Shown here piece by piece: positions 27,312-34,474 of a DNA stretch of 64,000 nt; position 1 is the first letter of the stretch; every line of letters begins with the position of its first letter. The position numbers and the translations under genes were made by a program. This stretch comes from Scytonematopsis contorta HA4267-MV1 (lineage in GTDB: Bacteria > Cyanobacteriota > Cyanobacteriia > Cyanobacteriales > Nostocaceae), in the NCBI GenBank assembly GCA_019359035.1, contig JAHHIC010000087.1:1-64000 (forward strand), given 5' to 3'. Under the pieces are notes generated by a model that worked only from the letters and a program-made list of their open reading frames with translations, was not told the DNA's origin and did not search any database.

Positions 27312-28463
27312 TTAATAACGCAAAACTGCTGCTAATTGAGCATTCCCTGGTACTTGTTCCGGCTTTACAGCGTAGACTGTACCACCGTTAAGAATGGTAT
27401 GTAATGCAGCTAAATCCATCAAGTCTTCATCACCAGGTTCCTGTTCTGAGTGTATCTCCAAATTACTTGTTTCAGAATTAAACATTCCCCACTTTTGCTG
27501 CCCGAGTGGTACAAATAAAGACTCTATACGTTGATAGTAAGCTGCGGGCACAACTTCTTGAATGGTGTTAGCTGTTTTGCCTGTTCCTAAAATTGCTTTA
27601 TAGTAAGCGACAGCTTCATCCTGGGCGGCTTCAAAATAGGGTTGGACAATTTGCCAAGCTTGTGCATGTAATTCTTCTGCTTTTAATTGGTCAGGATTTC
27701 CGGTAACGCCTTCATCAATTAAATTAGAATAAGAATTTGCTTGCTTGTAAATAGGCAAAAGATAATCAACACCTGCAAGAACTAAATATGCCTTTTGACC
27801 TTTTAGCAATTCTTCTAATCTTTTGTCAACGCAGCGAAAGTAGCGAAGAATATTTTCTTTTTCATCGTCATTACCAGCCCCATGCCCGTGAAAGATTGCC
27901 GCACGGCTTCCACTCCCACCTTGAGGTGTGCCAGTATGGAACTGTAAACTTTTTTCTGGGTCATCATACTTTAAAGCTTCAGCCATACTAGTTGGTAAAT
28001 TTTCTAATTCTATTTCGCTGATACTGTAACGAGTAGCCTGGAACAAGCGCACTAAATTTTGACTTAGCGCCAAAATGTAGAACTGCCCATCACCTGTAAG
28101 TAAGGATATTAAAAGCTTAAGATGGAAGCGGTCGGTAACTACCACTAACTCCTGGAAATCAATAGGTACAGTGTAGTAACTAAACAAGTTTTTTGAAATA
28201 AAAATTGCTAATCCATTACTTTGGTGCTGCCAAAAATCATATTCATCTAGCTCTTGAGTAGGCAACAATAAATCTCTAGCGTTTTGCGGTCGCATTCCAT
28301 TTGCAACTAATTTTTCCTCAGCTTCGCGTATTAGATTTTTAAAACGAATAGGATTTTGCAACGTTTCCGTACTCATTTTATAGGTTGGCATATAAATAGA
28401 AACGCAATCTGTATTTCCTTCTGCTATTAAAATTGCTAATTCATCAATTGAAAATAACTTCAT
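27312..28463 (-). CDS. baeRF7-like (bacterial archaeo-eukaryotic release factor family) protein
   Basis: 383 aa, soluble. N-terminal CVSIYMPTYKMSTETLQNPIRFKNLIREAE, the central FYILALSQNLVRLFQATR and GVDYLLPIYKQANSYSNLI, and the C-terminal GGTVYAVKPEQVP...LAAVLRY follow the pattern of the baeRF domain (eRF1 domain 2/3-like, family 7). In the family a GGQ-like loop is generally absent; here a Gly/Ser-rich stretch TPQGGSGSRAAIFHGHG occupies the equivalent position. A ribosome rescue or stress translation role is inferred for the superfamily, not shown. First gene of the MscS/rhomboid operon; site g lies 171 bp upstream. Confidence 0.75.
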   Translation of the reverse strand: MKLFSIDELAILIAEGNTDCVSIYMPTYKMSTETLQNPIRFKNLIREAEEKLVANGMRPQNARDLLLPTQELDEYDFWQHQSNGLAIFISKNLFSYYTVPIDFQELVVVTDRFHLKLLISLLTGDGQFYILALSQNLVRLFQATRYSISEIELENLPTSMAEALKYDDPEKSLQFHTGTPQGGSGSRAAIFHGHGAGNDDEKENILRYFRCVDKRLEELLKGQKAYLVLAGVDYLLPIYKQANSYSNLIDEGVTGNPDQLKAEELHAQAWQIVQPYFEAAQDEAVAYYKAILGTGKTANTIQEVVPAAYYQRIESLFVPLGQQKWGMFNSETSNLEIHSEQEPGDEDLMDLAALHTILNGGTVYAVKPEQVPGNAQLAAVLRY

Positions 28464-28633
28464 CGCTACCTCGTAGTATTTTTGACAGTATGTTGTGAAG
28501 TTTGTACCTAGTCTAAGTTTTTGTAATAACCTTGATATTATTTATAGCGCTATCTTACGTAAAGCTTACTTAGAGACTTTTTATACAAATATCTCTCCTA
28601 TTTAATTAGCTACTTTCATTGTTAAAAATCAAT

Positions 28634-28648
28634 ATGAACAAAAAGTGA
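28634..28648 (+). promoter_or_regulatory. ATGA-N7-GTGA direct-repeat box (site g)
   Basis: ATGAACAAAAAGTGA, 11-bp spacing, upstream of the divergent minus-strand baeRF7-MscS-rhomboid operon. Confidence 0.45.
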
Positions 28649-28660
28649 TAAATGAATCTT

Positions 28661-28887
28661 AGAGGATGTTTGAAAAGTATCAATGTTAACGAAGAACCTA
28701 ACCCCTAACCCCTTCCGAACATCGGGAAGGGGAACAAGAAAATAGAGCTTTCAAAACCTCTCCCTGCTTTAAATAAAGGCTTTTAACCCCCCTTCCCATG
28801 CCGAAGCGGCACGCTACGCGAACGTAGGGAAGGGGGGCAGGGGGGTTAGGTATCTTTGTCTTATATTATACTTTTCAAACATCCTCT
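28661..28887. mobile_element. MITE-like element with 20-bp terminal inverted repeats
   Basis: The left end AGAGGATGTTTGAAAAGTAT (28661-28680) has its exact complement at 28868-28887. The interior (C-rich then G-rich arms CCTAACCCC... / ...GGGGTTAGG) also folds on itself. It has no coding capacity. End sequence of this type is common for cyanobacterial IS-derived MITEs. No clear target duplication is seen. Confidence 0.75.
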
Positions 28888-28936
28888 TAAATAAAAGTTC
28901 GCTAATTTCGATTAACATTTAATCTAAAAACTAAAT

Positions 28937-28951
28937 GTGACTAGAAAGTGA
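28937..28951 (+). promoter_or_regulatory. GTGA-N7-GTGA direct-repeat box (site h)
   Basis: GTGACTAGAAAGTGA, 11-bp spacing. No plus-strand gene follows; the downstream 100 bp resemble the leader of the gene at 21420, suggesting an orphan promoter. Confidence 0.5.
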
Positions 28952-29165
28952 CAATAAATTTTATTATTTACAGTCAATATCCATCTACGACTTTTGGAGG
29001 ATTTTCATTCTAAAAAATAAAACCATTGATAGATATATACTGATTTATATTTTGCTAAACCATTATTCAAGGCAATGTTTAATGTGCAAGATACCTTTCT
29101 TACTACTTGTCTTCGACTACCAGGTTTAAAAATCGTTTGACAATAATTATTTTTATATTTTTGTA

Positions 29166-30164
29166 TTAATTGCTTACTTCTCGTCTGACTTCTTCTACTT
29201 GACCTACCTCAAAGATTAAAGTAAAAGGCTGTCCCATTTCTCGCTCAACAAAAGCTTCTAATAATTGTACCTGTCGAGGTGTTACAGGTTCTTTAGCTCG
29301 TACATTCAAACGAATTTCTGGCGGATTTGCTAGCCAATTACTGTCAATTTTAAGTAATTCTAATCTTTGAAAAGTAACAGTTTTATTTAATAATGCCCGT
29401 CGTACATTCGTTGATAACTGTGCTTGGCGAATTAATCGAGTAAAGCTCACACCTAAGGGGAGCAAGAGGATTGCTGTTAAACCTAATGCCCAAAAAAGAG
29501 GTTTACTTGCCCTTCTCATTGAGGTGTAACCTGCTAGTAGAAATATCAACATACATGATAGGGCAATACCTAGCAAGTTTGTGGAGTAAAGTATTGTTGC
29601 TCCTAAACTTAATGACCAATTTAATTGTGCTAATCCTAAACCAATCACACATATTGGAGGCATCAAAGCAACAGCAATAGCTGTTCCCGCCAAACTCCCC
29701 GAAATTTTTGGTTCGAGTTTTGCATACCCACTAATACCACCAGCGGCTACAGCAATTCCTAAATCTAATAGATTTGGTTCCGAGCGTGCCGATATTTCAC
29801 TACCATAGCTGGGAAGACGTATAAGCATTCCTAAGCACCAAGAAATCAGAACAGCGAGCAAAGTACCGACACATAAAGATACTAAACCTTTACGAAATAG
29901 AGTGATATTTCCTTGCAAAGCGCCAAAGGCTAACCCACGAATTGGCAGCATCAAAGGAGCAATAATCATAGCACCGATGATGACTGCAGCACTGTTGGAT
30001 AATAAACCAAAAGTAGCAATAGTACAGGAAGAAACAATTAATATTATGTAAGATAAATCTAAAGTTGATTCTGCGTTTAATTCCTCTTGAATTTGGTTAA
30101 GTTCTAACTTTTGAAATTGTTTATATCTAAAATCTTGAAAGCGCTGACGAAGATTAGTTGCCAA
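29166..30164 (-). CDS. DUF389 membrane protein
   Basis: 332 aa with about six TM helices. Conserved DUF389 (TIGR00341-type) motifs: SCTIATFGLLSNSAAVIIGAMIIAPLMLPIRGLAFG, IAVAAGGISGYA and GTAIAVALMPPICVIGLGLA. A cytosolic C-terminal region (about 235-332) has LNVRAKEPVTPRQVQLLEAFV, a beta-alpha module. Transport function is suspected but the substrate is unknown. It has a good purine-rich SD (AAGGAGG) immediately before the ATG. Confidence 0.88.
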   Translation of the reverse strand: MATNLRQRFQDFRYKQFQKLELNQIQEELNAESTLDLSYIILIVSSCTIATFGLLSNSAAVIIGAMIIAPLMLPIRGLAFGALQGNITLFRKGLVSLCVGTLLAVLISWCLGMLIRLPSYGSEISARSEPNLLDLGIAVAAGGISGYAKLEPKISGSLAGTAIAVALMPPICVIGLGLAQLNWSLSLGATILYSTNLLGIALSCMLIFLLAGYTSMRRASKPLFWALGLTAILLLPLGVSFTRLIRQAQLSTNVRRALLNKTVTFQRLELLKIDSNWLANPPEIRLNVRAKEPVTPRQVQLLEAFVEREMGQPFTLIFEVGQVEEVRREVSN

Positions 30165-30562
30165 AGCCTACCTCCTTAACTATCATTTTAACTATTGACT
30201 TATAACAATTAGCCTATTAAAGCTGACACAAAAATTCGTGTCATCTAGAATTGGTTGGATTATAAAAGCATAGGTTAGTAATTTTTCCTTCACATTTACC
30301 TTTTAGTTTAAAAGCACAGTATTGAGGATACCACTGAGCTTTAGCAAAAAATTATCAGACTATGGAATGATGTTTCTATTATTAGATTACTTCTAAAGGT
30401 AGAGGTACTAAAAGAAATAATTTTTATTGATTAAGGGAAAAAATAGAGCGCTTAAAGTGCTAATTTTTCTTTAATCGTAACCAGTAATCTATTTGTTTGA
30501 ATTTACTCCTAAGTGTTTTATTTGCTGCTGTATCGAGGTTTTGGCTGTTCTTTTTTTTAGAC
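30165..30562. other. intergenic region, nothing recognised
   Basis: 398 bp of AT-rich sequence between DUF389 and the small acidic gene. I see no frame, repeat or promoter that I can support. Confidence 0.4.
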
Positions 30563-30772
30563 TCAGGCGTTTCTATAATTCTCGTCAAGCCAGTAACGTG
30601 GAAGACTCTCGCCAGATGGGAAAGCTAAATTTTTCTTTTCAAACTCTTCAGGGTCTTGTTCTTCTTGTCCCGCTTGGTCTTGAGCAAGGATGCTGTTATT
30701 CAGAGGATTAATTAATGCCACTAAGTCGTTTATTTCGATTATGCTTCCGGTTTCTTTATCTAGAAGTAACAT
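30563..30772 (-). CDS. small acidic conserved cyanobacterial protein
   Basis: 69 aa. Pattern MLLLDKETGSIIEINDLVALINPLNN then QEEQDPEEFEKKNLAFPSGE and LPRYWLDENYR is, from memory, that of short cyanobacterial proteins often labelled acetyltransferase by legacy transfer. No GNAT or hexapeptide fold fits in 69 residues, so the label is unreliable. Soluble, acidic and probably helical; function unknown. It stands alone. Confidence 0.6.
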   Translation of the reverse strand: MLLLDKETGSIIEINDLVALINPLNNSILAQDQAGQEEQDPEEFEKKNLAFPSGESLPRYWLDENYRNA

Positions 30773-31170
30773 AGTAAAAATGTTTCAATTTTGGTTGGGT
30801 AGATTAATTACTCAGACAAGTTCTTACAGTAATTTACTTCATATCTTAATGTCACTAATCTCAAGAGAGATATTAGAAAAATCTATTCAATTTTCTCAAT
30901 ACATCTGTTTAAGTAAGTTTGCTATTATTTAGATGCATAAATGCAAGAAATCAAGTGCAAAAACGAAGAAATTAAAGAATAAACAAAACTTGATTATACT
31001 ACTTATGAAGGATGCTCAATCAAAATGACTAGCTTAAATTAAAAAAGATATAGAGTTTATTAAGCTAAGCTGATTTTTTTATCCAATAAATAAAAAAAAA
31101 TGAGCCTAACCGCAATAACTAGTGAAAGTACTTTAATTAAAATATCTTTTAAATTTACCGAGTTAAATAT
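30773..31170. other. intergenic region, nothing recognised
   Basis: 398 bp, AT-rich, between the divergent small acidic and DUF1400 genes. An 80-codon frame at 30690-30932 overlaps the small gene antisense and has no support. Confidence 0.4.
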
Positions 31171-31728
31171 ATGAAATCATTGTCTAGTTTAAATTTACTA
31201 AAAAGCAGCTTATCTGTAATTTTCACTGCTAGTACTTTATTTTACACAAATGCAGCGCTTGCAGCAGAAAGAGTAGTATTTACATATGGAATTTTCCAGC
31301 AATCATTGTCAGTCGATGAATTAGTAACTTTTGCACAGACAGGAGAAACGTCATCAAGCATAAGGTACTATTTAAATCAAACGCGCCAAGACCCACAATC
31401 AATTCGTAATACCTTGACGCGAGAACTCTCAGTCACTCCTGTCACTTTAGACCGGACACTTAATAGCCGAATAGGTCAGTACTTACTCGACCAAATTAGT
31501 TATTCAATTCGCACACGTTCAAATCAAGCAAACCGACAAGCTTTGCGTTCAGCTCTAATTATATCTGCCAGTAAAGATAATCAAGTTTCATTAATTGAAG
31601 TTATTCAAAACTACCCAACGTCAGACGTTATTGTTGAAGGAGACCGCATTGTAAGAACTTATAATCAACTAAGTATTATAGCAGATGATTTAGAAAAAAT
31701 ATTCGGTATTCCCGCATCTTTGAAGTAG
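31171..31728 (+). CDS. exported DUF1400 protein
   Basis: 185 aa. Signal peptide about 1-31 (LSVIFTASTLFYTNAALAA), then one DUF1400 domain: ERVVFTYGIFQQSLSVDELVTFAQTGE, SIRYYLNQTRQDPQSIRNTLTREL and RSALIISASKDNQVSLIEVIQNYPT. In cyanobacteria DUF1400 often precedes an alpha/beta-hydrolase domain; here it stands alone, so no catalytic triad is present. Role unknown, periplasmic. Confidence 0.88.
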   Translation: MKSLSSLNLLKSSLSVIFTASTLFYTNAALAAERVVFTYGIFQQSLSVDELVTFAQTGETSSSIRYYLNQTRQDPQSIRNTLTRELSVTPVTLDRTLNSRIGQYLLDQISYSIRTRSNQANRQALRSALIISASKDNQVSLIEVIQNYPTSDVIVEGDRIVRTYNQLSIIADDLEKIFGIPASLK

Positions 31729-31886
31729 CTAAATAGCCATGATTTAGTCAAGTTATATTTAAGCCTCTTAAAGAAGAACAGAAGGCATTTATTTTTTGAC
31801 TTTCGCGTTTGAGCTTTTGCTTATTTTGATTGACCCACTACCAAGTGAGAAATAAACCCCATCTTAAACTATTAGGAGACTCATAA

Positions 31887-32141
31887 ATGAACCAGTCCAG
31901 TTACAAAGATTATAAAGATAAAGAAAATTATCTTTTTCCTCGTAGTCGCTACTATGGTAATTTTAAGCCGGAAAATCTAGTATTCAATGCGAATCTTCAA
32001 GAATTTGCTCAAAAGGTCGGCTATATTTCCAGTTTAGAAACTTCAGGTAAATTGTCTCCTGAAGAAGCTTACAATCAGATTGAGATGCTTTGGGAACAAT
32101 TGGAGAGTAGTAATAAAGAATTAGGGATTAGTACTACCTAA
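31887..32141 (+). CDS. small conserved cyanobacterial protein (DUF7219-like)
   Basis: 84 aa, soluble. Sequence YLFPRSRYYGNFKPENLVFNANLQEFAQKVGYISSLE followed by KLSPEEAYNQIEMLWEQLE is the pattern of a widespread short cyanobacterial family (I recall DUF7219). Function unknown. SD TTAGGAGAC precedes the ATG. Its 3' end overlaps the end of the convergent exoD gene by 21 bp. Confidence 0.75.
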   Translation: MNQSSYKDYKDKENYLFPRSRYYGNFKPENLVFNANLQEFAQKVGYISSLETSGKLSPEEAYNQIEMLWEQLESSNKELGISTT

Positions 32142-32762
32142 AGATGGTACAAAGTCACTAACAGCCGATATGGCGAATGCGATAACGGCGAAAATTACAC
32201 AAGCGCTAATAACTCCCAAAACAATCACTACTCCATCTTGCTCTATCAAACCCAAACTTATCACAACTATGACTATAGCGGGTAGCATGTTTCCAAAAGG
32301 AATTGGTAGAGCAATAATAAACGCCAAAATGACAAGTACTAACCCAAGGATGCGTCGTGCTAAAGGTTGAGTGACAAAGTTCCAGCGTGGATGAATCACA
32401 CTTTCATATTTTTCAAGAGTTAGAAGAATTTTATTGACAATTTTCTCAACATCTCGACGCTTTAATGAGCGATTAGCAACCCATTTTGGTAGCCAAGGTT
32501 TACGAAAACCTAAAAACAACTGTACTGAAATTATCATCAAGGGTATACCGATAACTGCTGATAATCCGGCAATCGGTAGAGGTAAAGCTTCTGGTAACGC
32601 ACAAAACAATAACACACCCGCAAACGCACGCTCACCCATATTATCTATCACATCTCTCAAGTAAATACGCTCACCTGAATGCCGTTTCAATAAATCCCGT
32701 AGTAATTTTGAAGTTTGCAATTTTTTACCCGTAATTATTTCTAAACTATATTGCTTATACAA
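32121..32762 (-). CDS. exoD: ExoD family membrane protein
   Basis: 213 aa. Cytosolic N-terminus with the family motif SGERIYLRDVIDNMGERAFAGVLLFCALPEALP, then three or four TM helices, including GIPLMIISVQLFLGFRKPWLP and ILGLVLVILAFIIALPIPFGNMLPAI. ExoD was first linked to exopolysaccharide production and alkali tolerance in rhizobia; an envelope or ion-stress role would fit this island but is inferred. It converges with the small gene at 31887. Confidence 0.88.
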   Translation of the reverse strand: MYKQYSLEIITGKKLQTSKLLRDLLKRHSGERIYLRDVIDNMGERAFAGVLLFCALPEALPLPIAGLSAVIGIPLMIISVQLFLGFRKPWLPKWVANRSLKRRDVEKIVNKILLTLEKYESVIHPRWNFVTQPLARRILGLVLVILAFIIALPIPFGNMLPAIVIVVISLGLIEQDGVVIVLGVISACVIFAVIAFAISAVSDFVPSLGSTNP

Positions 32763-32890
32763 AAAATATAATTAGTGTAATAACTAAAAAAATCTAACAT
32801 TAGTAATGGTCATATTTCCTCTTTAGGATAGTTAAAGCCGTCTGATTTCAAAGATAAATTTGGAATGCCATCTGCTTCGGTACTTAGTTT

Positions 32891-34096
32891 ATGCAAGATT
32901 TTAGCCTTTTGCTATCACAGAAAGTTGATGCTATCTCACAACAGTGGGTAGAAGCAGTCTCCCAAGACCAACATATCCAAAGTAGTGATAATCTGTCAAA
33001 AACCGCAATCCAAAACCATATTCCTTATGTTATTAACGCTTTAGTCAGCGTTTTGGCAGTTACTCAACAAAGTGATATCAAAACAATTGTAGAAGCTAGT
33101 TTGCAGCATGGCTTTGAAAGAGCAGAGCAAGGTTTTGACCCGAAAGAAATAGTACGCGAATATCACCTGCTCTGGGCTACAATCTTAGCTAATCTACGTG
33201 CGGAACTGTTACAAGAAACGCCAGAAGATATATTGCGAGCAGTATCTTTAATTAACGAAGTGATAAATGAAGCAATTGCTCAATGTTTCGATAGTTACGT
33301 TGAATCGCGTTTGCGACAACTTAACCAACTACAAAGTCAGTTAACTCTAACAGTAGAGGAATTGCAGCGGTTAGTCCGTGCCAATCAAGAAAATTTGTCA
33401 GTGCTAGCGCATGAATTGAAAACACCACTTAATTCAATTATCTGCTACTCCGAGCTATTTTTGCGTCAACAGCGCACCTCTGTTGTCAAAGGGACTGCAC
33501 CTAGTATCGAGCATATTGAGCGTGTACTGCGTAACGGTCGTCAACTTTTGCAACTAATAAACGATTTACTAGAACTATCTCGCTATGATGCGGGAAAGAT
33601 GCAGTTGCACTTGGTTTCTACAAAAAATGTCCGCTCAATTATTAATTCCGTTGTGGAAACTATGCAACCTCTAGCCGACACACGTGGATTACAGCTAATA
33701 CTAGAGTGTTCAGAAGCACCAACCCAAATAATTACTGACCCTTTACGACTGCAACAAATATTGACAAATCTTACAAGTAATGCTGTACGCTATACAGAAA
33801 AAGGTAGTGTAACTATCAAGTGTTACTCTCTGCAGGAAAATAAATGGGGGGTTACAGTCAGCGATACAGGAATTGGTATTGCACCGGAAGACCAAAAGCT
33901 CATCTTCGACCCCTTCACACGTGCTCAAAAATCTCACAAGCAGCATCCTTCTGATAGTACAGGGTTAGGACTAGCAATAGTGGTTCGGTTAGTAAAGCTG
34001 CTGCAGGGGGAAATTAGTCTGACTTCTCAAGTCGGGGTCGGCTCCGCATTTACCGTTGTTCTACCAGTAGAGATAAATACTAAGGAAGATTCATGA
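32891..34096 (+). CDS. soluble sensor histidine kinase with RsbRD-N-like domain
   Basis: 401 aa, no TM helix. Residues 1-135 are an all-helical RsbRD_N-like sensor (QQWVEAVSQDQHIQ...FDPKEIVREYHLLWATILANL). A coiled coil (140-170) leads to HisKA with H174 in LAHELKTPLNS, then HATPase with NLTSNAVRYTEKG, DTGIGIAPEDQKLIFDPF and STGLGLAIVVRLV. All catalytic boxes are intact. Such kinases sense cytosolic cues, perhaps haem or gas ligands; the ligand is unknown. No response regulator is adjacent. Confidence 0.9.
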   Translation: MQDFSLLLSQKVDAISQQWVEAVSQDQHIQSSDNLSKTAIQNHIPYVINALVSVLAVTQQSDIKTIVEASLQHGFERAEQGFDPKEIVREYHLLWATILANLRAELLQETPEDILRAVSLINEVINEAIAQCFDSYVESRLRQLNQLQSQLTLTVEELQRLVRANQENLSVLAHELKTPLNSIICYSELFLRQQRTSVVKGTAPSIEHIERVLRNGRQLLQLINDLLELSRYDAGKMQLHLVSTKNVRSIINSVVETMQPLADTRGLQLILECSEAPTQIITDPLRLQQILTNLTSNAVRYTEKGSVTIKCYSLQENKWGVTVSDTGIGIAPEDQKLIFDPFTRAQKSHKQHPSDSTGLGLAIVVRLVKLLQGEISLTSQVGVGSAFTVVLPVEINTKEDS

Positions 34097-34474
34097 AAAT
34101 TTTTGGTAGTGCAAGCCGGACAGCTTGCTACTGGAAGCGGGCAAGATGCCCGCACTACACTTTGTATTATGATTTTTTACAAATGATTTAGGATTGCTAT
34201 ATCATGTTTACTTGTTGGCTTATTAATAGCTGCGGTTGCAAGGTCAATTGTAAGCGGAATTCTTAATCGTACTAATGTTGATAACCGCATCGCTGCTTCT
34301 ATTTTAGGTCGTACAGACCGAAGAGACTTACCAAAAGTCGAGAAAGCTATCTCAAATTTTGTTTTTTGGGTTATTGTCCTGATAACGATTGTAGCTGTCT
34401 TACAAACACTTAATTTGCTATTTTAGCACGCTCAGTACGCAAGAGCCGTTTTTCAAAAATTACTTATTTTTTCA
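34097..34474. other. intergenic region with a hairpin repeat and a channel fragment
   Basis: 378 bp. 34108-34161 is a dispersed-type double hairpin (GTGCAAGCCGGACAGCTTGC then GCGGGCAAGATGCCCGC). 34202-34426 is a fragment of a mechanosensitive-type membrane protein. Confidence 0.6.
34202..34426 (+). pseudogene. CmpX-type small mechanosensitive channel fragment
   Basis: One frame without a usable start encodes LLIAAVARSIVSGILNRTNV, DNRIAASILGRTDRRDLPKV and EKAISNFVFWVIVLITIVAV followed by LQTLNLLF and a stop. This is the conserved TM-helix module of CmpX/MscS-related cyanobacterial proteins, normally repeated two to four times. Only one module remains. Confidence 0.65.

Larger units (their letters stand above)
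28464..29165. other. intergenic region with a MITE-like element and two GTGA boxes
   Basis: 702 bp. Sites g and h flank a 227-bp element with 20-bp inverted ends. Downstream of site h, GGAGG near 28997 is followed almost at once by a stop, as if a gene start had been lost. The stretch 28930-29060 resembles 21183-21290. No intact gene. Confidence 0.65.

Noticed and set aside
30690-30932. 80-codon plus-strand frame
   Set aside because: Overlaps the small acidic gene antisense; no RBS and no recognisable pattern.
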